A stretch of DNA of 64,000 nucleotides from Entomortierella parvispora. Lineage: Eukaryota > Mortierellomycota > Mortierellomycetes > Mortierellales > Mortierellaceae. Position numbers and translations under genes: made by a program. The notes beneath the pieces were generated by a model. The model did no database searches, was not told where the DNA came from, and saw only the letters and a list, made by a program, of their open reading frames with translations. The DNA is taken from assembly GCA_963573315.1 (NCBI GenBank), contig OY752152.1:1471001-1535000 (forward strand), given 5' to 3'. Below are positions 11,123-22,682 of the stretch, in pieces. Each line of letters starts with the position of its first letter. Within the stretch, counting starts at the first letter, position 1.

Positions 11123-13694
11123 TTACAGAATCTCCTCGTGGCAGACAACGCCCTCCGCCTCAATGCCCTCGATCAAGGGGTCGTTGATATCAGCCGACAT
11201 GGGAGCCAAAACACCGGGAGTCTTGATGACACCATCCAACACCAACTGTGTGGCAACACCACAGGGCATTCCGACCAAGCGAGCCATGGCTGAAGCACCC
11301 TCGGGGTTACCGTACTCGAGAATGGTCGAGGTGCGAGTTTGCTGTTGTAACAAAGAGGCAATTGATCAGTTATCTGTTACTTCTAGCGCCAAAGATGCAT
11401 CATCAAACAGTCCTTTAACATCGGCTTACTCTTGTTCCATCCTTAAGTTCAACTTCAAACTTGTGCTGGAGCATGACCATGTCGCGCTCTCCTTTGGCGT
11501 ACATCATCTTGTCCTCCAAAGTAGCGCACAAGGTATCGAGGTAGTTGCCACGACGGTGGACGGGGGTCTCAGAGAACATACCAAGCCTAGAATATGAAAA
11601 AAAAACCAATTCATCATGAGAGTCTCTTCAAGGGTTTGTTCTACTGCTAGCCCTGGTCTTATAGCTAGCCCATGATTTCGTACCACTTCATGCCCTTAAT
11701 GATACGGTCCAACTCGGATCCCTTGATCGAAGACTTCTCCCGGATTAACTCAACAAGATCACTAAGAAAATGAAGCCAAGGTCAGAAAAACTACTAGCTG
11801 ATGCGGCAGCAGACAACCAAATGTCATGGATGATTTCATCCGTGCAACTTACGCCTCGACATTGCTAGAGGAGCCAAGACGCTTGGCAACAACATCGTTC
11901 TAAAATTGGCCAAAAATGGATGTTAAAAGTCCATTCGAGGGCATACATGGAATATGAGTAGAAAGGCCACACTTACCCAGGCAATCTCTGGGGCATCGGC
12001 AGCCAAAAAGTTTTGGGCAGAATCATCCAGGAAGCCAATGTCGACCAAAGTCTTGACAAATTCAGGGAAACCAGCATAGCGAAGGGTTCCACGAAGGATA
12101 GTGTGAGCCTCGGGGATGTTGTAACGCTCCTTGTATGGAGATGAATCGCGGTTGGGGTATCCGACAAAAGCAAAAGCTGGGTAGATAGGAATGGGCTTGG
12201 CAGAGTTCATGAGGTCGTTTCCAGAGTACTCGACAATCTCGCCGTTCTCGTAAAATTTAGCGTTGTTCTTAAGGGCGAGGAGAACTCCACGAGAAGACCA
12301 CGAAAATTTGTATCCGAGAGGATTGTTGGACGCCTCAGGGGCGGGGAGACCACCGCAGTATGAGAGAAAAGAAAGGACCTAATCACATCACAGGGAACCC
12401 TTTGTTAGCAGTAGTGGGCGTTGGTTACTCTCACAGAGGCACCACTATGGCTGTCGTCGTACCTTTCCGCCCTCAGCGTGAACCTCGTTAATGGTCTTAA
12501 GGGCATACAAGTGGTCGACACCGGGATCAACACCGATCTCGTTCATGACCACAACACCGGCAGCCTTCGCGCTATCAACAACATAGAGAAATGATATACG
12601 TGAGCAATCGGGGACCAGTGAACCATATCACAGTGCAACAAGACACTACAAGACATACGCCTCATCGTAAGCCATCATGGCGGGAGAGACATAGGAGGTG
12701 GTAACGACGTTGGTCTTCGACTTGATGGCAGACTTGATAACCTGGGCATGATAGGTGTAGGGAATCAAAGAGATGACAACATCGTGCTCAGCGACGGCTG
12801 CATCCAAAGCAACCTCATCGTTGACATCCAAAGAAATGGCGGTGGTGTTTGAGTAGCTTCCAGCAAGCTCCTGCGCGATGTTGAGGCGTCTAGCAGCTAC
12901 AATTGATATGGGTACGGATGATAAAGAAAATGTCATTAGTGTGGCGCTAGGACATCATAGCTGATTTTGGATCTGATCTGATAGGCCGATAGCGGAGGAC
13001 TTTCTGCGCTGTATCTGTTTAGTGCATCTATTTAGTACATGGAGATGACGAAGCGGAGCGCAGATCATGACCGTCGCTCTGGGAAAGTAATGGTTGGCTT
13101 GGGGCATCTTCTCAGTGCTCTCCCGACTCGACCGTGACAAGGTTTTTTTTTTTTGTGTGGCTCAACGCAGACTCACACAGAGCAAGATCTGAATTTTGAT
13201 GTGATCTGCAATCCAGAGATAATCGAGAAGCGGGCTAGCTCTGGATTCACCTTCGCTTCACCGTGCTCCACGTTCATATCGAGGGCAACCAAGGGCAGTC
13301 TTGAGCTCTAGCGGACTCCCAGATCCTTTCAAGGTGCTCTGATTGCAGTAATGGGTGCCGGACTCTTTTCTATCCGTGATCCCTGTCTTTTAATCGAATC
13401 TCCGCGCGCCACCAAATATAACGCATGTCATCAATGCTTAGTCAGAAGGAAAAGTTATAAAGACCTACCGATGGTAAGCTTGTTCTCTGGGCGGCGGCAC
13501 AGGTACTCGACGCAAGGCTCGGCGACGAAGCCGGATCCGAGAAGCAAAATCTTTCTGCGGAGAAGAAAAAAGACAAGTGAGCAAAGGGAGGCGCGAGTTA
13601 GCACAGCCGTCTTGGTCGGCACAATGCCACGGAGAGAGAATGAGAGAAAGAGAGGGAGGTTGGAAAATAACCACACTTCTTACTTGGTGGCCAT
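11123..13694 (-). CDS. LYS9: Saccharopine dehydrogenase (NADP+, L-glutamate-forming), saccharopine reductase
   Basis: Penultimate enzyme of the fungal alpha-aminoadipate route to lysine: condenses aminoadipate semialdehyde with glutamate, then reduces the product with NADPH to saccharopine. Exons: 13694-13684, 13554-13469, 12896-12659, 12571-12463, 12378-11977, 11899-11853, 11761-11684, 11586-11430, 11341-11123, giving 448 residues, matching the yeast length. Residues 10-15 (GSGFVA) are the Rossmann nucleotide-binding loop; SLIPYTYHAQVIKSAI, MNEIGVDPGVDHLYA, SYCGGLPAPEASNNPLGYKFSWS and a C-terminal RTSTILEYG block are characteristic. The first exon is only 11 nt (Met-Ala-Thr plus two bases). 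Exon 7 uses the donor inside AAGTG|GTACGA; reading on instead meets an in-frame TAG. Shares a short promoter with DLT1. Confidence 0.95.
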
Positions 13695-14034
13695 TGTGTA
13701 TGTTTTAGTGGAGGAAAGTGAATGCAGGGACAGGTGAGGAGGGATGAGAAAGAAGAAAGGAGAAGATTGATTTGTGGGGCCAACTGAAGCTGCGAAGAAG
13801 ACTCTTCCCTCTGTGGGCAAAAAAGGCAGGCGGAGCATTGCACGTGACCGCGAACTTTTTACTGGAGTTCATGCATGCATGCATGATGCATGCTTACTTT
13901 GCTCCACTTTACTTCTCATTCTGCCATCCTCTCTCTCATTTGGCGCCCATTCTCCAATATAACCTCACATTCTGGGCAAAACCTGTCTACATCCCACTTA
14001 ATCTGCCCGACCTCATACAACATTCACCGAGCGA
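13695..14034. promoter_or_regulatory. Divergent promoter LYS9 / DLT1
   Basis: 340 bp between opposed start codons. A CACGTGA (TCACGTG on minus) lies at 13841-13847, 147 bp from the LYS9 ATG. An ATGCATGC-rich palindromic cluster (CATGCATGCATGCATGATGCATGC, in part) follows at about 13870-13893. Both could serve either gene. Confidence 0.5.
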
Positions 14035-15462
14035 ATGCCGCTGACGCGATCCAGTTGCTTCTATGTGAGCTCGCTGTTTTTCTTGGTTGCGGTCACAGGT
14101 GCGCGATAAGGGTTCTACTTTGGCCCTGCCAGATCTCGAGCAAGAAAAAGGTGTTGGATTTTCAAGTATTGATTAAGAATTATCTCCGATATTCGTTGAA
14201 CAGGGATTTGTATATTTGCGTCTGCATATGATGTGATCTTCCAGATCCTCCATCCAGCAAACCAAAAGGAACCGCCAAACTACAAGAACCTTGCAGTCTT
14301 TGGAGGCAGCTATGTCCTCTTGGTAAGACACCATTCATCCTACGCTACTGCTTTTCATCCTTCTTGCACCTCGCTTAGCCGGACCTAATCATCATCGATC
14401 TTATCCTGATTCTGAATGGTTTCGTAGGGCCTACTGGCCACCATTTTTGGATTCTCTCGATACGTAACAGTCAAGTTGGCAAGACAAGCTATCCCAAAAA
14501 CATACATGCCAATCACTCAAGAGGATCTACCAAAGGTATCTTGCCTATCCTGGAGATCCCAAACTGGAGATATTCTACGCTATTACTCACATTTCTATAG
14601 ACAGTATACGAACTCGTGCAGTCAGAGTTAGATCGCGTAGCGAGGCTTGCCAAGCGCGCCACCCCACTAGTCGAAGAAAGCGGCCAACCGGGATGGGGAA
14701 AGCCAAGTAAGGCATGCTGGACATTTGGAATCAGAAGACACTGAAAGGACCAACTGCTTACCAACCGTAAATGGCGTGACTTAGATTCATCGTTGCATGA
14801 TACTCATTTCAAAACATTCATGGCCAGCACTCCTCACTTCATTGGTAAGTACTCTGGACATATTGGAATCAGGTCGTACCGGAAATTGAATGATTCCCAG
14901 CTAATCATTGATATCGCACATAGAGCGGGCTGCAGTGGCACAGTCCCGAGATTTGGCGCGACCGCCAAATATGTCCATTGCTGCCTACATCCACATGCTC
15001 GTGGACCAAAAGCTGATCACGCGGGATATCGCCATGGAGTACATCACAGGATACGAGCGGGCACGATTTGGGGCGTCCAGGAGCGAGCCCCTACCGGTGA
15101 CTCTATCGCCATTACACACTCATCAGCCTCACCAACGACCGCCCTCGTCACTTTCAGGTGGCCGTCATCTCCATCAGCATTCAGGAAACAACCCTCGTAA
15201 TCACCCAGCCCAGGAAGCATCTGTTAGATCGACAGGAACTGTCTTTGGCGGAAACCATGGCGCACAACCTTCAACGACATTTATACCCAACAAAAGCGAG
15301 TGTTTGGAAGAGGATGACTATATTCGGTTCATGAAAGTACTGAGCTGGATCCTGCAGGAGCTGGGGTGGAATCAAGAAGAAGAGGCCTACGAAGATGATA
15401 ACGAATACTTGGGTCAAGAACGGCCTTCGGAGGGGACGGTAATTGGACCCTATTCAACCTGA
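14035..15462 (+). CDS. DLT1: Defect at low temperature protein 1 family membrane protein
   Basis: Fungal-specific membrane protein family named for cold sensitivity of the yeast mutant; the biochemical role is not known. Exons: 14035-14098, 14204-14322, 14428-14535, 14601-14706, 14785-14844, 14924-15462; 331 residues. Two N-terminal membrane segments (about residues 9-30, and YVLLGLLATIFGF near 57-70) are followed by the family core: YMPITQEDLPK, then PGWGKP, and MEYITGYERARFG. A Pro/His/Ser-rich insert (about 215-270) precedes a terminal EEDDYIRFMKVLSWIL helix. Exon 1 is assigned because ACA-G joins GG-ATT to extend the first hydrophobic helix without interruption; it is the least certain part. 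Confidence 0.8.
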
Positions 15463-15628
15463 TAGTCGACTATCGACAAAAAATAAAAGTCGCTTAGGCA
15501 ATTCCTCAGAAGCATTGTTTTCACTGGAGAAGGGTGATCTTGAGCCACAGCACAAAGTCATAGGATGATCTTTGAAGATCTCACTATAGCCCATAGTTGA
15601 CTTATCACCCCATGTATTTCTACCTTGT

Positions 15629-17215
15629 TCAAAGCATATGAAAGCCCAAGGATTCTCTCATAAGTGTTTCAGCTTCCTTACTCTTGCCAACTCCTGAAAC
15701 TGACTTCAAGTGGACCCAATGCTCAAGGGCCCACTGGGCTTCGGCCACTGTCCAGTCAGGCTCCTTCATATATCTGCCAGGTCCCTTGAACATCACCATT
15801 TGACGTAAAGTCCTCAGACGATCCAGGCCATGACGCAGGGAGAACCTCAAACAGTGATCATCACAAAGGCTTATCTGGGAGAGAAGGCCGCGTCGAACAG
15901 TTCCCACGCTCAGATTCAACAAAGTAAGATTCACCAGAGAGGAGAGTAGATCCAAGATCATATCTTGGGTTCCTTTTTCCAGAAGAATGACCGCCAATTG
16001 CAACCTTCTTAGGCCTGTGCAAACCCATTGGGCTCCACTCTCCATGATGTCTCTGTCGCAGATGTAGTCAGCTGTAAGCTCCTCGAGTCCGGGAATCGTA
16101 CACATGGCGGCCTGAACAATTTTTCCAGAGTTTTCATTCCAGCCCGTCAGATTGAGCACCTTGATGATTGTCAGGAACCTGAGAGTGCCTGTTTGCCCGT
16201 TTCCTAGCACCTCCATATCCAGGATACACCTGTGGACCTCCAATCGCGCCAATTTTGGAAGTGAGTCGAGCATCTTCTGTACGCCTCCGTCTCTTAGATC
16301 GACTTTGAAGAGGAGAAGGTCTTTGAGGTGTTTTCCGAAAGGCACTGTCTCGGCAACTTTGGCGAGCAGTGTAGCCCCTTCAGGATTTGATGTTTCCCAT
16401 CGCAGCCGCCTTAGATCCGGACTTTTCGTTATCAGCAGTACATGTATGTGGAACAACGGCCAGGGCCCAAGATCGCTCAAATCCAGGTCCTTGATTTTTG
16501 TTGATTTGACGCTGTTGATCAGGGTGACGATATCTGAGATGCTGTATTCGGGTATGTGATCCATGACAATGGCTCCTCTCCAAGAAAGCGACTCAACGCG
16601 GGACCACAGGGGGTTATACCACTCTATCCAATCCGTCTGTTGGTTGAAGCACTGAAAATCCAGTCCCAGTTTCTCCAGTCCGGCGCACTCAGAGAGGGCT
16701 TTCAGGATCCGGTTGGTTGTGTCAGCCTTGGAGACATACACTTTCAACGATGACTGGTGTCCGTGGATCAACGATGCAAGCGACCTCTCGTTTTTCATAA
16801 GTTTTTTTCTCCATACACTATCGGTATAACAGTCCAGGACTTCCAGATGGGTCAGGTTCGGGCACTTGATGGTGCTACATGGCATCTTGAAATTGCCAGA
16901 ACATTTAACAAGCAGCTTTCGGACCAAGGACCAGTATTTTTTGCGATTCGGCAGAGGAGGTCCTTCGTGAAAATATCTATCCAAGTTCAGCTCGAGTGTG
17001 GCCCAAAGTGAAGGAAGAAATGCCCGGTACCAATCACGACTGACACAAAGACAGGTCGCAACGTCGCGCTTGCGCAGGAATGAGGAGATTAGTTGCAACA
17101 ATTCCGGAATGTCGAGAGGATTCGGCCGCGCGAATGCAACTTCAGGATGCATTGGATGCTCCTGCTGCTGTTGCGGTTGTTGGTGAATGGGAGACGTGGA
17201 TACCTGTTCAGACAT
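15629..17215 (-). CDS. F-box and leucine-rich repeat-like protein
   Basis: Intronless, 528 residues. N-terminal Gln/Pro/His-rich lead (1-25), then an F-box at about residues 33-75 (NPLDIPELLQLISSFL...VATCLCVSRDWYRAFLPSLW), followed by irregular leucine-rich repeats (for example LTHLEVLDC, LEKLGLDF, IKDLDLSDL, LARLEVHRC, LTLLNLSVG). By family knowledge the F-box binds Skp1 and the LRR-like part recruits a substrate for SCF ubiquitination; the substrate is unknown. Upstream of the ATG a CACGTGA site sits at 17281-17287. Two degraded relatives occur in the window (842-1392 and 46478-46627), so this belongs to a birth-and-death family. Confidence 0.85.
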   Translation of the reverse strand: MSEQVSTSPIHQQPQQQQEHPMHPEVAFARPNPLDIPELLQLISSFLRKRDVATCLCVSRDWYRAFLPSLWATLELNLDRYFHEGPPLPNRKKYWSLVRKLLVKCSGNFKMPCSTIKCPNLTHLEVLDCYTDSVWRKKLMKNERSLASLIHGHQSSLKVYVSKADTTNRILKALSECAGLEKLGLDFQCFNQQTDWIEWYNPLWSRVESLSWRGAIVMDHIPEYSISDIVTLINSVKSTKIKDLDLSDLGPWPLFHIHVLLITKSPDLRRLRWETSNPEGATLLAKVAETVPFGKHLKDLLLFKVDLRDGGVQKMLDSLPKLARLEVHRCILDMEVLGNGQTGTLRFLTIIKVLNLTGWNENSGKIVQAAMCTIPGLEELTADYICDRDIMESGAQWVCTGLRRLQLAVILLEKGTQDMILDLLSSLVNLTLLNLSVGTVRRGLLSQISLCDDHCLRFSLRHGLDRLRTLRQMVMFKGPGRYMKEPDWTVAEAQWALEHWVHLKSVSGVGKSKEAETLMRESLGFHML

Positions 17216-17504
17216 TGTGAGTCATGTGGGTAAGAGGCATGCATCATGCAGGCGAAATAAAAAGGCTGCGACGCGACTCACACGTGACGAGATCAGCAAC
17301 GGTCCGTGCCTTCAAGCACTAATCCCGCCGCCATGCCACGAATGCAGCCCCGCCATGTGAGGAATGCAGGCACGCGTCTTGAATTAAGGGGCTGAACTTT
17401 GGAGAGTCCTGTCATCACGTGCTTCTCAAGCCACCGCGCCACCATTGCAAAAAAGAGTGCAATGACATGGAGGAATCATCACTCTTTCTTCCCAGGACAA
17501 GACC
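17216..17504. promoter_or_regulatory. Divergent promoter, F-box gene / NXT1, with two TCACGTG sites
   Basis: 289 bp between opposed start codons. CACGTGA at 17281-17287 is 66 bp from the F-box ATG; TCACGTG at 17415-17421 is 84 bp from the NXT1 ATG. The sites face opposite ways and each is near one gene. Confidence 0.5.
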
Positions 17505-18402
17505 ATGGCAGTAAATGAAAGCTTTGATTCGGGACGGGCAGCACTGATGGGCCACGACCAGTGTCTGTGCTTGGATTGTCTAACACCCTGCTGCTCTCGC
17601 ACCTCCACCTCCACCTCCACCTTGCATTCTTGTGAATGTCCTTTCTAGGATTCTTTAAAAGCCCATGTCGACATCTCCTCCAAGGGAGCTGATCAGTTCG
17701 TCGAAGTTTACTACAAGTTCTTTGACACTCAGCGAAGCGTAAGCACCAGTGGCAGATCATTCTGGCGCTTTTAGTCAGAGTTTGTTTACCCGTCAGCACT
17801 ATTGGTCTGAACTAATAGCCTCATTTTTTTTTATTTCTAGATCCTCAACCGTTTGTACCGTGACAGCTCATCAATTCTTTGGAATGGTATGGACCTATAG
17901 AACTATATTCTGGCCGATGATCAAAGGCAAAGGAGCAGTGAAGTTGAGAAGGAATCGTTACCTTCCGCCTATGAATATCTAATGGACCCAGTACTCACGG
18001 AACATTCTGATCATGACAACAATAGGAAACCCATTCTCTGGAATCAAGCCCTACGACGAGTTTTATACCAAGCTGCCCGCCTCTGAGCACACCGTTACCA
18101 GCTATGACTGCCATCCGTTGCCAAGTATGACAAGCTTAATTCACTTTGGCAACTGCTTTATTTTTTAAAAGCCCTCTTGTATGAATTGGTTCCTATCTCT
18201 AAACAGCTCTCTGTCGTCTTGTTTTGCCATAGCACAATCAACGGATCCCAACACCCCAGGAAGTATCATCGTGAGCGTTTCAGGGACAGTCAAATATGTC
18301 AGCGAGTCCAACCCTAGGCTCTTTTCACAATCCTTTGTCCTCTCGCCGGATCCTGTCAACGGCAACTTCTACGTTTGGTCGGACTGTTTCCGATTTGTGT
18401 AA
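17505..18402 (+). CDS. NXT1: NTF2-related export protein (NXT1/p15 type)
   Basis: Small NTF2-fold protein, 136 residues, expected to heterodimerise with the NXF1/Mex67 mRNA export receptor at the nuclear pore. Exons: 17505-17510, 17649-17738, 17841-17886, 18026-18124, 18233-18402. Visible family blocks: GADQFVEVYYKFFDTQR, LYRDSSSILWNGNPFSGIKPYDEFYTKLP cut by intron 3, a middle strand HTVTSYDCHP, and the terminal GNFYVWSDCFRFV. Exon 1 codes only Met-Ala; it is chosen because ATGGCA|GTAAATG joins exactly in frame to the exon starting Asp-Ser-Leu-Lys. NTF2 itself is less likely because the tail SDCFRFV and GSIIVSVSG pattern fit NXT better. Confidence 0.85.
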
Positions 18403-18651
18403 ATGAAAAAGAGTCGCCAGGATGTAGTTGCTCCCACCACGGATCGCCACCTACAATCGAATAATCTCAAAAGTAACCAAGAAAGTTCCCTCAGGACATT
18501 TCCCATGATCATTGCATTCCAGCTGCAATTGTAATATACACCTCACAAATAAAAACGCGCTCGATCGCCGCCATTTATACTACTATTGTACAGAGAAACG
18601 AAACAATTTAACAAGTAGAAGCCAAAGAACATTGGACTTCGAATATATTGC

Positions 18652-20027
18652 TTAACAGGCACAGTCTCCCCATGTATCTATGAACAACGCCAGAAAGTCA
18701 GACAGGTTCACCAAGGAATAGTTGATCCAGCCGATTAAAGAAATACAAAAACAGTTGGATTGAAAACTTCCCCCTACCGTCAGTGATCGAGTTCCAAAAT
18801 TTGTAAAGGAGGCCAGCTGACAAAAGATCGAACAGGGTTGCGAACATGGATCCATCGATCCGTCCGTGGGTTGCCGTCGCTATCTTGAAACTCGCACAAA
18901 AGAGCAGAGTCTGACTCAACGCAAACACTATCAGCGCTGACGCTACGAAAACTGAAAGGCAATCCATCGTGGGAGAAGAACGGCTTTGTCAGTAGGAAAC
19001 CTAGGAGGAGGAAGGAGAAGGTATTCACGGTGTGGGTACGGGCAGAGAGGTTGCAATTGACCATTCAAACTTACTTAGAGACTTGTACTCATCGAGCCTC
19101 CGGAAAACAAGGACGCAGGTGAGGGTCAGATAGAGAAAGGACGCGACGGCCGGGAACACAAGAGTCAGAAAAAAGAGTCCAGGGCTGTGTCCATTATGGT
19201 GCTTGCTTGTGATACCCGTGGCCAGATCCAAGGACAGAAAGGCTACAATGATCATCCAGGCAATGTTTGTCCCAGTGATGATCTAACGATGAGTGAGGAA
19301 GGATGATTCCCAGCATTGGATCGATTGATGGCCGTTTGATCTTACCTGCATGGTGTGTCGTGTGCCATCGTTCACAAACTGGAAAACTAGAAGGAAGGTT
19401 GCAGAGCAAGCAGTTGAGTTCTTGAACATATGTACAACTCGCCAAAGACTTCATGCTCTTGAAATAAACTTACGGATGAAGGCATTTACGATCAGGGTCC
19501 AAAAGAAGCAAACGATGGCGCCGAGATGCAAAGATGATGCCCAGATGAGAAAGGTCTCGTTGCTTTCAAAAAGTCCTCCGATCGTGAAAACCTGAAGAAG
19601 GAGGTCACAGGTGTACACAAGGTACATCATTGCCATCTCTGTTCTTCCTAAGAGAGGAAGAGAGGAAGAGAGGGAAGAGATAACACGGCGGATGTTTGTT
19701 CTGTTTATTTCGACCACTCTTTACTTTCTCTACGATGCCGCATGGTCTCGCTCCGGCCGCAGTCCTTCATTTTAACAGACGAGATTCTACCTTACCAACT
19801 GCTGCGAGCATTTGTTGCGACTTGTTCAAGATCCGGTGGATAACCACTATGATTCCAAGCAGACTGATCAAGATCGTCCCAAAATCCCGAACTGAAGGAT
19901 GTCCGGGCTGTGGTGTCAAAAGACACTGGTCGAGGATCGTCGCTCTGAGAGTTGCGTTCAGGAGGTTACAGCTCGGTAGCGGAACGCAAGCTGAACAGAG
20001 CGCACCAAAGTCACCGAACCACGACAT
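18652..20027 (-). CDS. CHS7: Chitin synthase export chaperone
   Basis: Multispanning ER chaperone needed for chitin synthase III-type enzymes to leave the endoplasmic reticulum. Exons: 20027-19796, 19647-19474, 19386-19346, 19282-19075, 18951-18778, 18677-18652; 284 residues. The N-terminus MSWFGDFGALCSACVPLPSC matches the family start; about seven hydrophobic segments follow, then FQFVNDGTRHTMQ, a loop VFRRLDEYKSL, and the terminal HGRIDGSMFATLFDLLSAG...YKFWNSIT. The exon 5 acceptor (TTTCAG) was selected because it restores the spacing of the penultimate helix; the last exon (DTWGDCAC) is short and tentative. Confidence 0.87.
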
Positions 20028-20064
20028 CGTCGGGTGCGGGTTTGTGTGTGAGGGTCGGGTTCCT

Positions 20065-20091
20065 GATAGAGCGGATAGAGCGGATGGAGCG
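20065..20091. repeat. Three 9-bp tandem units upstream of CHS7
   Basis: GATAGAGCG, GATAGAGCG, GATGGAGCG in direct succession, 38-64 bp upstream of the CHS7 start codon, in its probable 5' leader. The third unit has one substitution. Confidence 0.9.
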
Positions 20092-21403
20092 AAGGAAAGA
20101 GAAAAAGACAAGAATGATCAGAACCAGATAAAAATGTGAACAAGGAGCGAGCGAGGAGAAGGGAGATTGAACGAGGAGGAAGAACAAGCGGAAAAAAAAC
20201 ACCTTGTCAGGGAGAGAGAGTAAGGGGGGAGCTGCATCATCGTTCAAAGGAAGACTCTTCTCTAAATGGCCTTTACTGACATGCGTACACCAGACCACCG
20301 GCTAGGCGGTCGCTCCACCCCAGAGAGGTACGGTCGTCACTCGTTCCTCTTCTTCGCCTCTAACCTCACATACACACACACACTCTCTCTCTCCCTCTCT
20401 CCCTCTTTCTTTCTTCCTCCCTTCCTCTCTCTCTCGTTTATTTGTGAATCGTGCTGTGATATCATGGATCGTGGGCCTTCTTCCCTGAAAAAAATCAACG
20501 GATAGAGTCGAGTCTCTGTCAGAGGATGTTCAGCTGTTACTGCCATTATTTCGAGGATGTAGCAATGGACCTCTTCGTGAGTGAGAGGTGTGTGCGGGTT
20601 TGCCACCAATGTTCGTTGTTTGTTCTCAATTGATCCAGCTGGGCGTATTGTCGGGCTAGTGAACGAGAGGCAGGGCCATAAGGAGATCACGTTTCTTTCT
20701 AGACAACATAGAACGTTTGCTGGTGACTGGATGCTGAGGGAGAGCTGTGCCCTTGCCATTTTGCTGCCCGCACATTCAGAACATGAAAACGCCCGCGATG
20801 GGACAAACAGTCATTTTAGTACAGTCTTTCGGGGCTGTTTGGCCCGTCTACGACCTACCGAGTGATTTCAGAACCTTTCTCTGCGACCTGATGTGAGTTC
20901 CGGATCTCAGGGTGTAGCAAGCGGTAGCGAAAGGAGGTATTGCATCCAGGCCAGAACAGTGTCCCCACGCGACGTTGACTAGAGAATAGGAGCGCACGAT
21001 CCATGCACTGTGTTTGTTTGTTTGTTTTTCGCAGATCAGTCTTAAAACGTCCAGGAGATCCCTCGCCCACAGTGGACACAGTCGGGATGGCTCGGGCGAA
21101 GCAGAGCGGCAAGAGTCAAGGTGGGTTTGCTGTATCCACCACCACCTGTCCCTCCGCAGATTAGAGTTGGATGATTTCATGGAGCGAAAGACTAGACTGA
21201 GAGCAAAGAATGAAGGCGAACAGGCAGGACATGAGACAGAAGAAAAAAACGCGGGCAAAACGCCATGTGGCTTGGGACGACAGAGAAAGCGATCTTGATC
21301 GGAGGAAAAGGTATAGGTGGCCTGTCAACAAGAAAGGTATAGGTGGCCTCGCTTGCATGGACGCAGTGCGGGGACATGCTTAATTGCTCTTTGCTCCATG
21401 TTC
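20092..21403. other. Divergent CHS7 / allantoicase intergenic region
   Basis: About 1.3 kb with no supported gene. It contains an (AC)n/(CT)n microsatellite at about 20371-20436 and a GATC-centred palindrome near 21289-21301. The two ends are promoters for CHS7 (left) and allantoicase (right). Confidence 0.55.
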
Positions 21404-21411
21404 TATAAAAG
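21404..21411 (+). promoter_or_regulatory. TATA box of the allantoicase gene
   Basis: TATAAAAG, 97 bp upstream of the ATG at 21501, followed by a C/T-rich tract of the kind seen at fungal transcription starts. Because the box lies downstream of the in-frame ATG at 21384, that earlier ATG is unlikely to be in the mRNA. Confidence 0.7.
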
Positions 21412-21500
21412 CACGCTGCCATTCCCTGCCTTTTCGTCTTTTTTTCCTCTTGTTCTTCATCCTCACTCTTGCATTCCACTCATACCCACTCATCACAACC

Positions 21501-22619
21501 ATGACCGTCACCATCGCCCCTGTCAACACCGTCGTCCCCATCGAAAAGATCAACGAGACCTTCAAGCAATACGTCGATCTCGCAGTCGCCACCCGTGGAG
21601 GCAAGATCATCACCCTCTCTGACGAATGGTTCGCCGAAGCCAAGAACCTCTTGACCCCTACCGCCCCTATCTCGGCGCCTGGTCGCTTTGTCCCCACTGG
21701 AGCATGGTATGATGGATGGGAGACTCGTCGCCATAACAGCCCTAACTACGACTGGTGCGTGATCCAGCTCGGATACGCTGGCACCATTGCCGGATTCGAG
21801 ATTGATACTTCGTTCTTCACCGGCAACCACTCCCCCTTTGTCTCCGTCGAGGGATACACCGAGACCTCATCTTCCAAAGCTCAAATCCGTTCTCACGAGG
21901 AGTGGGCCAACGTCGAGTGGGTTCCTGTCTTGACCAAAGTCGCCCTGAACGCCAACGCTCGTCATGGATTCAAGTTGGAGGAGCCTACCAAGGAACATTA
22001 CACCCACATTCGCTTCCGTATGTACCCCGACGGTGGCGTCGCCCGTCTCCGTGTCTATGGAAATGTTCACCAGGTTCACCCCGAGGACAAGCAAGAGCTT
22101 TACGATTTGGCAGCAGCAGCAGCTGGATCCGTCGTAGTAGATTTGTCGGATGCTCACTACGGTCACCCTTCCAACATGCTCTTGCCGGGTCGCGGACACG
22201 ACATGTCAGACGGATGGGAGACCAAGCGCTCGCGTGCACCTGGACATGTTGACTACGCTACGATCAAGCTCGGCTCTGCTGGACATGTCACGGATATTGA
22301 GATTGACACGGCCCACTACATGGGTAACCCTCCCAAGACGGTCACTGTCGAGGGATTCGAGGATGGATCGGTGACTCCCATCTTACTTCTCGAACAGGCT
22401 CCCGTGGGCCCCCACCGCCAGCACTTCTTCAAGGTAACAGACGACTTGACGAACAAGAAGATTGCTCAGGTCAAAATCATCATGATCCCAGATGGCGGTA
22501 TCAAGCGCGTGCGCGTCTGGGGTGCTTCTCAGTTGCCCGCCGTCAAGCCCGAGGGATCCTTGATTGGTGTCCGCAAGGAGTTGCCAGATGAACACACCTG
22601 GAACCAGAAGAAGAACTAG
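21501..22619 (+). CDS. DAL2: Allantoicase
   Basis: Hydrolyses allantoate to ureidoglycolate and urea in purine/ureide nitrogen salvage (EC 3.5.3.4). Intronless, 372 residues, close to the usual 340-390. The protein is an internal duplication of the allantoicase domain: YDGWETRRHN at residues 70-79 and SDGWETKRSR around 236-245 are equivalent, as are the IQLGYAGTIAGFEIDTSFFTGN and IKLGSAGHVTDIEIDTAHYMGN strands (each cited in part of a longer block) and the ends IRFRMYPDGGVARLRVYG and IKRVRVWG. The start is set by the TATA box at 21404. Orthology to yeast DAL2 is by enzyme function; family assignment is firm. Nitrogen-regulated expression is expected from the pathway, but I saw no clear cluster of GATA-factor sites. 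Confidence 0.95.
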   Translation: MTVTIAPVNTVVPIEKINETFKQYVDLAVATRGGKIITLSDEWFAEAKNLLTPTAPISAPGRFVPTGAWYDGWETRRHNSPNYDWCVIQLGYAGTIAGFEIDTSFFTGNHSPFVSVEGYTETSSSKAQIRSHEEWANVEWVPVLTKVALNANARHGFKLEEPTKEHYTHIRFRMYPDGGVARLRVYGNVHQVHPEDKQELYDLAAAAAGSVVVDLSDAHYGHPSNMLLPGRGHDMSDGWETKRSRAPGHVDYATIKLGSAGHVTDIEIDTAHYMGNPPKTVTVEGFEDGSVTPILLLEQAPVGPHRQHFFKVTDDLTNKKIAQVKIIMIPDGGIKRVRVWGASQLPAVKPEGSLIGVRKELPDEHTWNQKKN

Positions 22620-22676
22620 AGTCAGTTCGTTTGCCACTGTTTGACTCGGATTCATATCATAAAACAAAAAAAAACC

Positions 22677-22682
22677 AATAAA
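22677..22682 (+). terminator. AATAAA polyadenylation signal, allantoicase
   Basis: AATAAA 58 nt after the stop codon, preceded by an A-rich run; the expected 3' end signal of this gene. Confidence 0.6.

Noticed and set aside
21384-21500. In-frame N-terminal extension of allantoicase beginning with a hydrophobic, signal-like stretch
   Set aside because: The ATG at 21384 lies upstream of the TATA box at 21404, so it is not expected in the mRNA; the enzyme family starts near MTVTIAP.
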